The translations under genes were made by a program, and so were the position numbers. A DNA stretch of 34,639 nt from Rhizobium sp. (GTDB lineage: Bacteria; Pseudomonadota; Alphaproteobacteria; Rhizobiales; Rhizobiaceae): assembly GCA_029865885.1 (NCBI GenBank), contig JARXAK010000032.1, positions 1 to 34,639 of the forward strand, read 5' to 3'. The notes below the pieces were generated by a model. That model did no database searches. It saw only the letters and a program-made list of their open reading frames with translations, and was not told the origin of the DNA. This document shows positions 10,066-19,811 of this stretch, piece after piece. The stretch's first letter is position 1, and the number at the start of each line of letters is the position of its first letter.

Positions 10066-12717
10066 ATGAGCAGAGGCCATTCCGCAGCGCTTCCGGAGCA
10101 TTCCACCCGCTCCGTGTTGTCAGCGTTCCTCTTCCGCCAGTTTCTGGCCCTCACTGGCTTTGCGCTCTTCCTTCTGCTGGTGCTGGCGGTCGCCGCGCTG
10201 GCCACGTGGAACGTTTCGGATCCCAGCCTCTCCTACGCGACGGACAATCCACCGACCAACATTCTGGGACTTTCAGGCGCGGTCTTCGCCGATCTGATGA
10301 TGCAGTTCTTCGGCCTCGGCAGTCTGCTCGCCCTGCTGCCGGTTCTGGCATGGTCATTTGCACTGATCGGCGGGCGCAAGTTGAGCCGGATACCGGCACG
10401 CCTTGGTGCCTGGATTGCCGGCGCGCTTGTTTGCGCAGCAGCCGTCGGATGTTTCCCGCCGCCAACGACATGGCCGCTTCCGAGCGGAACGGGCGGCGTG
10501 CTCGGCGATCTGATCCTGCGCTTTCCTGCTCTCTTCATCGGCGCCTATCCAACCTCCACCTTCGCGATGATCCTGGGTGCAGTGCTCGCCTTGCCGGCGG
10601 CCTGGCTGATGCTTTTTGCTGCAGGCGCCATCGGCAAGCCGATCGAAGAGGTGGATGACGAGGAACCTGTTGCCCCCATGGCGCGCAACAAGGCAAAAGC
10701 GCCCGTTATCGACGATGACGAGGAAGACGACGAACGGCAGGGTCCGATCGCCTTCATCATGGGTGCGGTCACCCACAACTGGTATACGACGCGTGCCCGC
10801 GCCCGCCGTCTTTTCGGGATGACATCGAACGATCGGCGCGACCGCAAGTTCGATCAACCCTATGATTTCAACGATGACGAGTTCGGGACACTGAACGAGC
10901 CGGTCAGGGCCAAGGCACCGCCACTCAACGCCAGGGTTGAACCCTCACTGGAGGGGGTCCCGGTGCGGCCTGCTGGTCGCTCCATCGTGTCTCCTCCACC
11001 AATGTCCGCCGGGAACTTCGATGACGAAGACGACGATTTCGACCTCGATGACCTGCCAAGGCCGGCCGGCATTCTCTCTGAGGATGGCGTTCGATCCGCA
11101 TCGACAAGGGCCGCAGCCGCTTCGCCACGCGTCGTAGCACCTGCTGCCCGGCCGAAGCCCGGCCCGCGCGTCGATCGCGATGCCCAGGGCTCGCTGCTGC
11201 GGCCGGAGGGTTTTCAACTTCCATCGGTCCATCTCCTGGCGGAACCGCGCGCGATCACGCGCGACGCCACGCTCTCCGCCGAGGCGCTGGAACACAATGC
11301 CCGCCTGCTCGAAGGCGTTCTCGACGACTTCGGCGTCAAGGGCGAGATCATCCACGTCCGGCCTGGTCCGGTCGTGACGCTCTACGAACTGGAGCCGGCA
11401 CCGGGCATCAAGTCCTCGCGCGTCATCGGCCTTGCCGACGATATTGCCCGCTCGATGAGCGCCATTGCGGCCCGCGTCGCCGTCGTTCCCGGCCGCAATG
11501 CGATCGGCATCGAATTGCCGAACCAGACCCGCGAAACCGTCTATCTGCGTGAGCTGATCGGCAGCCGTGACTTCGACGGCAACAAGGCCAAGCTTGCCAT
11601 GGCACTCGGCAAGACGATCGGTGGCGAACCCGTCATCGCCGACCTCGCCAAGATGCCGCATCTGCTCGTGGCCGGCACGACCGGCTCGGGTAAGTCGGTC
11701 GCGATCAACACTATGATCCTGTCGCTGCTCTACAAGATGACGCCGGAGCAATGCCGGCTGATCATGATCGACCCGAAGATGCTCGAACTCTCCGTCTATG
11801 ATGGCATTCCGCATCTGCTGTCGCCTGTCGTCACCGATCCGAAGAAGGCCGTCGTGGCGCTCAAATGGACCGTCCGCGAGATGGAAGAGCGCTACAAAAA
11901 GATGTCGAAGATCGGCGTGCGCAATATCGACGGCTTCAACGCGCGTGTCGCACAGGCCCAGGAGAAGGGCGAGGTTCTGACCCGCACCGTCCAGACGGGC
12001 TTTGATCGTCAGACGGGCGAGGCCGTCTACGAGACGGAAGAGTTCGACCTGCAACCCATTCCCTATATCGTCGTGATCATCGACGAAATGGCCGACCTGA
12101 TGATGGTCGCCGGCAAGGACATCGAAGGCGCAGTCCAGCGCCTCGCCCAGATGGCCCGCGCCGCCGGCATCCATGTCATCATGGCGACCCAGCGTCCGTC
12201 GGTCGACGTCATCACCGGTACGATCAAGGCCAACTTCCCGACGCGTATCTCCTTCCAGGTGACGTCGAAGATCGACAGCCGGACGATCCTGGGCGAACAG
12301 GGCGCCGAGCAGTTGCTCGGTATGGGTGACATGCTCTACATGGCGGGTGGTGGGCGCATCCAGCGCGTCCACGGTCCCTTTGTGTCCGACCATGAGGTCG
12401 AGGAAATCGTGGCCTATCTGAAAACCCAGGGCTCGCCGCAATATCTCGAAGCCATCACCATCGACGACGATGAAGATGGCGAGGATGGCGGCGGCCCTGT
12501 TGGAACCGGCAATCTCGGCGAATCGGATGACCCCTACGATCAGGCCGTGGCGATCGTCTTGCGCGACGGCAAGGCATCCACCTCCTACGTCCAGCGTCGT
12601 CTCGGGATCGGCTATAACCGTGCCGCTTCCCTGATCGAGCGGATGGAGAAGGAGGGCATCATTGGCCCTGCGAACCATGCCGGAAAACGCGAAATCCTGG
12701 TGCCGACGGAAGAGTAA
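10066..12717 (+). CDS. ftsK: DNA translocase FtsK
   Basis: N-terminal TM segments, acidic linker, [21 protein letters not shown] Walker [14 protein letters not shown] Walker B, C-terminal gamma-like domain ([30 protein letters not shown]). Start [12 protein letters not shown] preferred; the listed start at 10012 lies inside the palindrome. Confidence 0.95.
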   Translation: MSRGHSAALPEHSTRSVLSAFLFRQFLALTGFALFLLLVLAVAALATWNVSDPSLSYATDNPPTNILGLSGAVFADLMMQFFGLGSLLALLPVLAWSFALIGGRKLSRIPARLGAWIAGALVCAAAVGCFPPPTTWPLPSGTGGVLGDLILRFPALFIGAYPTSTFAMILGAVLALPAAWLMLFAAGAIGKPIEEVDDEEPVAPMARNKAKAPVIDDDEEDDERQGPIAFIMGAVTHNWYTTRARARRLFGMTSNDRRDRKFDQPYDFNDDEFGTLNEPVRAKAPPLNARVEPSLEGVPVRPAGRSIVSPPPMSAGNFDDEDDDFDLDDLPRPAGILSEDGVRSASTRAAAASPRVVAPAARPKPGPRVDRDAQGSLLRPEGFQLPSVHLLAEPRAITRDATLSAEALEHNARLLEGVLDDFGVKGEIIHVRPGPVVTLYELEPAPGIKSSRVIGLADDIARSMSAIAARVAVVPGRNAIGIELPNQTRETVYLRELIGSRDFDGNKAKLAMALGKTIGGEPVIADLAKMPHLLVAGTTGSGKSVAINTMILSLLYKMTPEQCRLIMIDPKMLELSVYDGIPHLLSPVVTDPKKAVVALKWTVREMEERYKKMSKIGVRNIDGFNARVAQAQEKGEVLTRTVQTGFDRQTGEAVYETEEFDLQPIPYIVVIIDEMADLMMVAGKDIEGAVQRLAQMARAAGIHVIMATQRPSVDVITGTIKANFPTRISFQVTSKIDSRTILGEQGAEQLLGMGDMLYMAGGGRIQRVHGPFVSDHEVEEIVAYLKTQGSPQYLEAITIDDDEDGEDGGGPVGTGNLGESDDPYDQAVAIVLRDGKASTSYVQRRLGIGYNRAASLIERMEKEGIIGPANHAGKREILVPTEE

Positions 12718-12840
12718 ACGTCCGTCGGTTCCACAATGGGCCAACGGGCCTCGGGGCGAGTTGCCGCAGCGGCAAGGCGATGACGGCCATGAAGCCGCCG
12801 CCTTTTTCGGCGAGACCGAAAGCATATGAAGGAGTACAGC

Positions 12841-13497
12841 ATGACAGAAAGCAAACAACGCGCCACCCGCCTCCCGATGATGGCCAGCCGTCGCCAGTTG
12901 GTGTTGGGAACGGCGGCCATGATGGCCTGCGCAGCGCTGCCGTTTCCTGTCTTTGCAGCACAGGAAGCGGCCCAGCAGATCGCCGACCACTTCTCGAGCG
13001 TGAAAACGATGATGGGCGAATTCGTCCAGTTCGGCCCGCGCGGCGAACAGACCGGTGGCAAGTTCTTCATTGAGCGCCCGGGCAAGCTGCGCTTCAACTA
13101 TGAGAAACCCTCACCGATGCGCGTGATCTCCGACGGGAAAAACGTCGTGATCGGCAATACCAAGCTAAAGACCTGGGATCTCTATCCGCTAAACAAAACA
13201 CCGCTCAGCCTGCTCCTGGCCGACCGGATCGACCTGGGCAACCAGTTGGTGCGCGACGTGAAGCAGGAAGCCGATCTGACCACGATCGTGCTGGGTGACC
13301 GCACGATCTTTGGCGATTCGACGATCACCCTGATGTTCGATCCGAAGTCGTTCGAGCTGCGTCAGTGGACGATCACCGACATGCAGAAGAAAGATACGTC
13401 CGTGATGATTTTCAACGTCCAGAACGGCGTGCAGTTGGATCCGAGCGTCTTTGAAATTCCCTACGCCGAAGTGCACGGACAGAAGCGCGGCGGCTGA
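12841..13497 (+). CDS. LolA-like outer-membrane lipoprotein carrier protein
   Basis: Signal peptide, then IADHFSSVKTMMGEFVQFGPRGEQTGGKFFIERPGKLRFNYEKPSPMRVISDGKNVVI; AAGGAG precedes the ATG at 12841. Confidence 0.9.
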   Translation: MTESKQRATRLPMMASRRQLVLGTAAMMACAALPFPVFAAQEAAQQIADHFSSVKTMMGEFVQFGPRGEQTGGKFFIERPGKLRFNYEKPSPMRVISDGKNVVIGNTKLKTWDLYPLNKTPLSLLLADRIDLGNQLVRDVKQEADLTTIVLGDRTIFGDSTITLMFDPKSFELRQWTITDMQKKDTSVMIFNVQNGVQLDPSVFEIPYAEVHGQKRGG

Positions 13498-13520
13498 GGC
13501 AAACCTTTCGAGTTGTGGAG

Positions 13521-13556
13521 AAGGCGGCAGACCCGGGAGGTCCTGCCGCCTTTTTC
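13521..13556 (+). terminator. Intrinsic terminator after lolA-like gene
   Basis: AAGGCGGCAG...CTGCCGCCTTTTTC. Confidence 0.8.
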
Positions 13557-13612
13557 TGTTCATGCGCGCCGTAATCCCCTAAACACGCGGAGGAACCTGG
13601 AAAGCGGATGCC

Positions 13613-14419
13613 ATGACACTCTCGATCTCCACCTGGAACATCAATTCGGTACGGCTGCGTCTGCCGATCGTCGAGGACTTTCTGAAGCGCGTGAACCCCG
13701 ACATCCTGTGCCTGCAGGAGATCAAGTGCCAGAACGACCAGTTCCCGGCAGCGGAGATTGCAAACCTCGGCTATTCCAACATCGTGATCCACGGCCAGAA
13801 GGGCTATCACGGGGTGGCGATCTGCTCGAAATTGCCGCTCACGGAGGATCACCGCCAGGACTACTGTGGCGTCGGCGACAGCCGGCATATCTCGGCCGTC
13901 GTTGACTGGGCAGGCCGGCGGATCCGTATTCATAACTTCTATGTTCCCGCCGGTGGCGACGAGCCAAACCGGGAAGTGAACCCGAAATTCGGTCACAAGC
14001 TGGATTTCGTCGAGGAGATGAAGGCGCTTTCTGCCGAAGCCGAGCCGAACACGGCCTCGGTCCTCGTCGGCGACCTCAACATCGCACCGCTGGAGCATGA
14101 TGTCTGGTCGCACAAGCAGATGCTGAAGATCGTCAGCCACACGCCGGTTGAAACCGAGGGCCTGCTCGAGATCATGCGGCAGGGCAAATGGGTCGACCTG
14201 ATGCGCCAGCATGTGCCTGCCTCGGAAAAGCTCTACACCTGGTGGAGCTACCGCGCCAAGGATTGGGCGGCAGCGGATCGCGGGCGCCGCCTGGACCACA
14301 TCTGGTCGTCGGCGGACCTTGCGCCGCTTCTGTCGCGCGTCGATATTCTGAAGGAAGCCAGAGGCTGGAATCAGCCTTCGGACCATGTCCCGGTCACCGC
14401 CTATTTCAAGGCTCCATAG
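13613..14419 (+). CDS. xthA: Exodeoxyribonuclease III
   Basis: TWNINSVRLRLP, LCLQEIKCQNDQFP, VGDLNIAP, RRLDHIWSS and SDHVPV motifs. Confidence 0.93.
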   Translation: MTLSISTWNINSVRLRLPIVEDFLKRVNPDILCLQEIKCQNDQFPAAEIANLGYSNIVIHGQKGYHGVAICSKLPLTEDHRQDYCGVGDSRHISAVVDWAGRRIRIHNFYVPAGGDEPNREVNPKFGHKLDFVEEMKALSAEAEPNTASVLVGDLNIAPLEHDVWSHKQMLKIVSHTPVETEGLLEIMRQGKWVDLMRQHVPASEKLYTWWSYRAKDWAAADRGRRLDHIWSSADLAPLLSRVDILKEARGWNQPSDHVPVTAYFKAP

Positions 14420-14442
14420 CCTGCGATGGATAGCCGGCTGTC

Positions 14443-14898
14443 TTAAGAGAATTTCGGCGCCAGCGCTTCGGCGCCGTCGATCAGGGCCGCCAGCGACTGC
14501 TTGATGCGGCCCTCGACCTGGCGCGCCATCTGGGGATATTCCTCGAGCAGGCGGTGGAACAGGGCGCGCGTGATCCTGATGACCTCGACATCCTCGACGG
14601 CGACGGCCGTATACTTGCGCTCGACCATGGTGATCAATGCGAGCTCGGACAGCATGACACCGGGCCCGATGCGGGTTTCCAGATGTGGCTTGCCGTCCCG
14701 GCCAATGATGTAAAGCTCAATTTCGCCACGTGAGAGCACATAGGCACATTCAGCGGGCGCCTTCTCGCGAAACAGGGCCTGACCGGCGGCGACCTGGCGA
14801 TGTTCGGCGCCGAAGGCGATCAACCGGAGTTGGTCCTTGTCGAGAGCCGAAAAGAGCGGCAGGGCCGACAGAAGCTCGATATCGTCGCTGAGTGACAT
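14443..14898 (-). CDS. Standalone cyclic nucleotide-binding domain protein
   Basis: LSALPLFSALDKDQLRLIAFGAEHRQVAAGQALFREKAPAECAYVLSRGEIELY; no helix-turn-helix region after the cNMP fold. Confidence 0.88.
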   Translation of the reverse strand: MSLSDDIELLSALPLFSALDKDQLRLIAFGAEHRQVAAGQALFREKAPAECAYVLSRGEIELYIIGRDGKPHLETRIGPGVMLSELALITMVERKYTAVAVEDVEVIRITRALFHRLLEEYPQMARQVEGRIKQSLAALIDGAEALAPKFS

Positions 14899-14954
14899 GG
14901 CGTTTTCCTGCTCCGGGCGAACCGCTCTGGCCCGACCGTGGTCAGTGCATAACG

Positions 14955-14997
14955 CAAAACGGGGATGAAGACGACCCTTGGGCTGTCCTCATCCCCG
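14955..14997 (-). terminator. Intrinsic terminator downstream of the response regulator
   Basis: Minus strand CGGGGATGAGGAC...GTCTTCATCCCCG-TTTTGCG. Confidence 0.75.
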
Positions 14998-15016
14998 CTG
15001 CAATCCAATCAGACGC

Positions 15017-15700
15017 TCAGGGAACGATCTTGTAGCCGCCGTTTTCCGTCACGAGGATCTCCGCATTGGAGGGATCACGTTCGATCTTCTGGCGCAGACG
15101 ATAGACATGGGTTTCCAGCGTGTGTGTCGTGACGCCGGAATTGTAGCCCCATACTTCCTCCAGGAGGACATCGCGGGTTACCACCTTCTGGCCTGCCCGA
15201 TAGAGATACCGGATGATCGCAGATTCCTTCTCCGTCAACCGGATCTTCTTACCGTCCTCGGTGGTCAGCAGCTTCTGGCTCGGCTTGAAGAGATAGGGAC
15301 CGACCCCGAAGGTCGCGTCTTCGCTCTGCTCGAACTGGCGCAACTGGGCCCGGATCCGGGCGAGGAGAACGGCAAAGCGAAACGGCTTGGTCACATAATC
15401 GTTGGCGCCAGCTTCCAGACCAAGGATCGTATCCGAATCCGTGTCGTGCCCCGTCAACATGATGACCGGCGACTTGAAGCCGCCCTTGCGCAAGAGCTTG
15501 ACCGCCTCGCGTCCATCCATGTCGGGCAGACCGACATCCATGATCATCAGATCGACCTGGGCCGATTTGGCCGTCTGCATGGCGCGGGTCGCATTGCTTT
15601 CCTGCAGGAGCGAAAACTCTTCGTAAAGCGAGAGCTGCTCGACCAGGATCTGCCTCAGATCATCGTCGTCATCTACGAGCAGAATGGTCCGCGTCGTCAT
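15017..15700 (-). CDS. OmpR/PhoB-family response regulator, no kinase adjacent
   Basis: Receiver domain (LLVDDDDDLR, LMIMDVGLPDMDG, VIMLTGHD, YVTKPF) plus winged helix (VTRDVLLEEVWGY...THTLETHVYRLRQKIE). Confidence 0.93.
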   Translation of the reverse strand: MTTRTILLVDDDDDLRQILVEQLSLYEEFSLLQESNATRAMQTAKSAQVDLMIMDVGLPDMDGREAVKLLRKGGFKSPVIMLTGHDTDSDTILGLEAGANDYVTKPFRFAVLLARIRAQLRQFEQSEDATFGVGPYLFKPSQKLLTTEDGKKIRLTEKESAIIRYLYRAGQKVVTRDVLLEEVWGYNSGVTTHTLETHVYRLRQKIERDPSNAEILVTENGGYKIVP

Positions 15701-15746
15701 CCGTCATCCTTCCAGAATGGTCCCATGCTCGGGTCTTGCTGCCCAA

Positions 15747-15768
15747 GTAAGCCGCATGTAAGCCTTAC
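15747..15768. promoter_or_regulatory. GTAAGCC direct repeat with 11-bp period between divergent genes
   Basis: GTAAGCC-GCAT-GTAAGCC; the second copy continues to CTTAC. Lies between the response regulator (-) and L,D-transpeptidase (+). Confidence 0.5.
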
Positions 15769-15824
15769 TCGCAGCCGTTTAAGGGCTATGAATACAACAA
15801 TATTCACGAACAAGGCAAAAAGTC

Positions 15825-16382
15825 GTGACCAAAGGGCTGAAGGTGGCAGGAGGAACCCGACGAACAGTCAATCGATTGACGGTTCGACCTGCCCCGCGCG
15901 ACCAGAGGCAGGCCATTCTGCAGGTTGGCCCGCTGACTTTCCGAGCCGCCCTTGGACGCAGCGGACGAACAAGCCGCAAACGGGAAGGCGATGGCGCAAC
16001 ACCGATCGCCGTCATGCCCCTGCTTTTTGCCTATCGACGTGGCGACCGGGGACCATTGCCCTGGACGACCCTTCCCATGCGCCGATCGACGATGGAGATG
16101 CTCTGGTGCGATGCCGTCGGCGACGCCAATTACAACCGCCCGGTTCGCGCGCCTTTCAAACCGAGCCATGAAAAGCTCCAACGTGACGACGAACTCTACG
16201 ATGTCTGCATCGTTCTCGACTGGAACCTGAAGAGCCGCAAGCGCCGATGCGGCTCTGCCATCTTCTTGCACATCGCAAGGCCGGGTTACACACCGACCGA
16301 GGGTTGCGTCGCAATCAGCCAGCGCGACATGCGGCGCCTGCTGCCGCATCTCGGACCCCGGACAGTGATTCAGGTTCTCTGA
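15825..16382 (+). CDS. L,D-transpeptidase (YkuD) family protein
   Basis: IFLHIARPGYTPTEGCVAISQRDM matches the YkuD catalytic H...GCVA(I/V)S region; GTG start; no obvious signal peptide. Confidence 0.83.
   Translation: MTKGLKVAGGTRRTVNRLTVRPAPRDQRQAILQVGPLTFRAALGRSGRTSRKREGDGATPIAVMPLLFAYRRGDRGPLPWTTLPMRRSTMEMLWCDAVGDANYNRPVRAPFKPSHEKLQRDDELYDVCIVLDWNLKSRKRRCGSAIFLHIARPGYTPTEGCVAISQRDMRRLLPHLGPRTVIQVL
15861..15886. repeat. 26-bp imperfect palindrome in the 5' coding region of the L,D-transpeptidase
   Basis: CGAACAGTCAATC|GATTGACGGTTCG; 14-bp perfect core GTCAATCGATTGAC, one mismatched pair of 13. Confidence 0.8.
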
Positions 16383-16532
16383 TAGAGCCTTCAGGGATTC
16401 TGGCCGGGCAGCCCCTTTCATAGCGATAAGTACGACCTAGATATCTGGAGATGGCGGCTTGGATTGCAGCTTTGTTTCACCCGCAGATATCGCGCCTGGC
16501 GCAACCAAATTTCGGATCCGGAGTATCTTTCC

Positions 16533-17363
16533 ATGACAGATCAGACCTATGTTTCCCTCAATGACGGCGCGCGTATCCCCCAGGTGGGCCTCGGCGTCTG
16601 GCAGACCCCCAATGATGAGGCGGCTCCTGCCGTGAAGGCTGCGCTCGACGCAGGCTATCGCCACGTCGACACGGCGGCAGTCTATGAAAACGAGGAAGGT
16701 GTCGGTGAAGGCCTTCGCCGATCCGGTCTGCCGCGCGCGGACATTTTTCTGACGACGAAGCTCTGGAACACCGAACAGGGCTACGATCAGACCCTGCGAG
16801 CCTTCGAGGCCAGCCTGAAACGCTTGGGAACAGACTATGTCGATCTCTACCTGATCCACTGGCCGTCGCCGCATCGCGGTCTGTTTGTCGACACGTGGAA
16901 GGCCTTCGTGAAGCTGAGGCAAGAAGGCCGCGTCAAATCAATCGGCGTTTCGAACTTCTATCCCGAGCATATCGAGAGGATCGTGGCCGAGACGGGCGTG
17001 GTGCCGGTCATAAACCAGATCGAACTGCATCCGGACTTCCAGCAACGGGAGCACAGGGCCCTCCATGAGAAGCACAAGATCGTCACGCAGTCCTGGAGCC
17101 CGCTGGGCCAGGGCAAGCTGCTCGGTCACTCGACCATCACGGAGATCGCGGCGAGGATCGGGCGGACACCAGCACAGGTGATCATTCGCTGGCACATCGA
17201 GAATGGTCTGGTGGTGATCCCGAAGTCGGTCACCCCTTCGCGCATCATCGAGAACTTCAAGGTTTTCGACTTCACGCTGTCGGCAGAGGACTTGGCCAGA
17301 CTGAATGCTCTGGACGACGCCGGCGCGCGGATCGGCCCGGATCCGAAGACGGCAACCTTCTGA
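16533..17363 (+). CDS. Aldo/keto reductase
   Basis: GLGVWQTPNDEAAPAVKAALDAGYRHVDTAAVYENEEGVGEGL, DLYLIHWPSP and VIPKSVTPSRI motifs. Confidence 0.94.
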   Translation: MTDQTYVSLNDGARIPQVGLGVWQTPNDEAAPAVKAALDAGYRHVDTAAVYENEEGVGEGLRRSGLPRADIFLTTKLWNTEQGYDQTLRAFEASLKRLGTDYVDLYLIHWPSPHRGLFVDTWKAFVKLRQEGRVKSIGVSNFYPEHIERIVAETGVVPVINQIELHPDFQQREHRALHEKHKIVTQSWSPLGQGKLLGHSTITEIAARIGRTPAQVIIRWHIENGLVVIPKSVTPSRIIENFKVFDFTLSAEDLARLNALDDAGARIGPDPKTATF

Positions 17364-17391
17364 TTCACGTGTGACACCGCAAGATGTGAGA

Positions 17392-17423
17392 GGCCGCATC
17401 CATTCCCGGATGCGGCCCTTTTC
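17392..17423. terminator. Bidirectional intrinsic terminator between convergent genes
   Basis: GGCCGCATCC-ATTCCC-GGATGCGGCC-CTTTTC; 10-bp perfect stem. Confidence 0.75.
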
Positions 17424-17427
17424 ACGT

Positions 17428-17934
17428 TTACTGCTTGACGGCGGCGTCCCAGTGCTCGTCGGCCTTGCCGTCCAAGATCCGCCAGGTGTCGTACCACGTC
17501 GTGGTGTAGGTCTTGGTCGGGTCCTTGGGGTCCTTCTCCTCCCGCACGATCGCCACTGTCACGAGATCACCCTCGGCTGTCACGAAGGCCACAGGAGTCG
17601 AAAGTTTCTCGGGGATCGGCTTCTTCTCGACCTTGAGCACTTCGGTGAAGAACGTGACGACGGTATCACGGCCCGAAGGGACGTTCGGATTGTGCTGGAT
17701 GTAGCGCTCGGTCAGGAACTGATCGGCCTTGTCCCAATGCCCTGCTTCCAACAGGTCGCGCATGATGTGGTACACCACCTGCTTGTTGGCATGCAGCTTC
17801 GGATCTGGGCTGGTGAACAAGGCTTCCTTGTCCGCAGCAGCGACGACCGCCTCCTGAGCCGAGACCGAAACGGGCAACGCCAAGGGCGCGAACAAACTGA
17901 GCGTTATGGCAAGAAGTGCAGATCGCTTGAACAT
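17428..17934 (-). CDS. Secreted SnoaL/NTF2-like protein
   Basis: Signal peptide MFKRSALLAITLSLFAPLALPVSVSAQE, then VYHIMRDLLEAGHWDKADQFLTERYIQHNPNVPSGRD. Confidence 0.78.
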   Translation of the reverse strand: MFKRSALLAITLSLFAPLALPVSVSAQEAVVAAADKEALFTSPDPKLHANKQVVYHIMRDLLEAGHWDKADQFLTERYIQHNPNVPSGRDTVVTFFTEVLKVEKKPIPEKLSTPVAFVTAEGDLVTVAIVREEKDPKDPTKTYTTTWYDTWRILDGKADEHWDAAVKQ

Positions 17935-18157
17935 GGATTTCTCCTTTGGAAGACGAAGGAAGTTCGTCAATGGATATCGATTGCTAAACTAGGCCGATAG
18001 CAGGCAGTTTTTCCATCCGAAGTCTGAAAATTAGAACCAACCACCGGAGCTGTTCAGCCGGAAGAAGGTGAGGCTGATGTTCATTCCGATGCTGGCGGTC
18101 CTTGCCAGCATAGAACAAGATGTGACACTCTGCGCTGCCACAATTCGGGAGATTTCC

Positions 18158-18955
18158 ATGTTACTTCGCCGCGCTGCACTTGCCGGTTTGTCCGCCCTTG
18201 CTCTCTTGCCCTTCGCAGCCCAGGCCAACGAGCTGCCGGATCTCGGTGGCAAGACCGTGGTCGTCGTCACGGAGAACGCCTATCCGCCGCTGCAATTCGT
18301 GGACCCGAAGTCCGGCGAGCAGATCGGCTGGGAATATGATGCAATGAACGAGATCGCCAAGCGGCTGAATTTCAAGGCCGAATACCAGAACACCTCCTGG
18401 GACGCGATGATCCAGGCCGTTTCCGATGGCCAGTTCCAGATCGGCATGACCGGCATCACCATCAAGGAAGACCGCAAGGAAAAGGTCGATTTTTCCGAGC
18501 CCTATATGCGCTCCGAACAGTTCATGCTGGTCCGTGGGGACGAAACTCGTTTCACCGACGGAAAGACCTTCGCGGAATTCAAGGACGGTCTGGTCGGTGC
18601 GCAGCCGGGCACGACCCCCTTCTATACAGCCGTCTACGAGATCCTCGATGGCAACGAGCAGAACCCGCGCATCAAGCTGTTCGAAACCTTCGGCGCGACC
18701 GTTCAGGCGCTGAAAACCGGTGACGTCGACGTCGTGCTGACGGACGGCACCTCCGGCAAGGGTTATGTCGACGCCTCGAATGGCGGGCTGAAGCTCATCG
18801 GCGACCCGCTGGGTTCGGAAGACTTCGGCTTCATCTTCACCAAGGGCTCCGATCTCGTCGCCCCTGTTAACGCAGCTATCGCCTCCATGAAGGCTGACGG
18901 AACGATCGACGCCCTGAACAAAAAGTGGTTCCTCGACTACAAGATGGGCGAATGA
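18158..18955 (+). CDS. Amino-acid ABC transporter substrate-binding protein (SBP family 3)
   Basis: Signal peptide, then [61 protein letters not shown]. Confidence 0.92.
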   Translation: MLLRRAALAGLSALALLPFAAQANELPDLGGKTVVVVTENAYPPLQFVDPKSGEQIGWEYDAMNEIAKRLNFKAEYQNTSWDAMIQAVSDGQFQIGMTGITIKEDRKEKVDFSEPYMRSEQFMLVRGDETRFTDGKTFAEFKDGLVGAQPGTTPFYTAVYEILDGNEQNPRIKLFETFGATVQALKTGDVDVVLTDGTSGKGYVDASNGGLKLIGDPLGSEDFGFIFTKGSDLVAPVNAAIASMKADGTIDALNKKWFLDYKMGE

Positions 18956-18992
18956 ACCAGCTCCGTCCCTGCGACCTGAAGGCGGGTGACTG

Positions 18993-19811
18993 ATGGCATT
19001 CCAAACGCTCCCTCAGGGTGATCAGAAGGGCGATCGGCCGTGGTGGCTGATCGCCTTCCTTGTGTTGGCCGTCGCGCTCGGCGTCGTCATCTTCGTGAGT
19101 GACATTTACGCTCAGGTCTTCAACACTGTCGTGAACGGGCTTGCTGTCACGGTATTCGTGACACTCATCGGCTTCCTGCTGGCGACCGCACTCGGCCTGC
19201 TGATTGCACTGCTCGGCATGTCGGACCATATCGCTCTGCGACAGACGGCACGCTTTTACGTGGAAGTGGTGCGCGGCATCCCAATTCTGGTGCTGCTCTT
19301 CTACATTGCGTTCGTGGGAGCACCTGCCTTTGTGGCACTCTACAATCTGGTGACCACGCCGCTGATTTCGGCCGGATTGACCGATCCCATGGTGGTCCGC
19401 GACTTCTCGCTGATGTGGCGCGCCATCATCGCGCTGATGATCGGCTATTCCGCCTTCATCGCCGAGATCTTCCGCGCCGGCATCCAGTCGATTGACAGGG
19501 GCCAGGTCGAAGCGGCCAAGGCACTGGGCTTGAGCCGCAGTCAGCGGTTCCGGCTGGTCGTCTTCCCCCAGGCGATCCGCGTGATCTTCCCGCCGCTCTC
19601 GAACGATTTCGTGGCGATGGTGAAGGACTCGTCCCTCGTCTCGGTGCTCGGGGTTGCCGACATCACCCAGATGGGCAAAGTCTACGCCTCAGGGTCCTTC
19701 CGCTTCTTCGAGACCTATTCGATCGTGGCTTATGTCTACCTCGTCCTGACGATCGGCCTTTCGATCCTGCTTCGCGGCTTCGAGAAGCGCATGAGGGAAC
19801 GAAGGAGATGA
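18993..19811 (+). CDS. Polar amino-acid ABC transporter permease (His/Glu/Gln type)
   Basis: VVRGIPILVLLFYIAF and EIFRAGIQSIDRGQVEAAKALGLSRSQRFRLVVFPQAIRVIFPPLSNDFVAMVKDSSLVS EAA-loop region. Confidence 0.93.
   Translation: MAFQTLPQGDQKGDRPWWLIAFLVLAVALGVVIFVSDIYAQVFNTVVNGLAVTVFVTLIGFLLATALGLLIALLGMSDHIALRQTARFYVEVVRGIPILVLLFYIAFVGAPAFVALYNLVTTPLISAGLTDPMVVRDFSLMWRAIIALMIGYSAFIAEIFRAGIQSIDRGQVEAAKALGLSRSQRFRLVVFPQAIRVIFPPLSNDFVAMVKDSSLVSVLGVADITQMGKVYASGSFRFFETYSIVAYVYLVLTIGLSILLRGFEKRMRERRR

Noticed and set aside
10945-12990. 681-aa minus-strand ORF antisense to ftsK
   Set aside because: Shadow ORF over a clear FtsK motor domain; composition is typical of an antisense frame and no family is recognisable.
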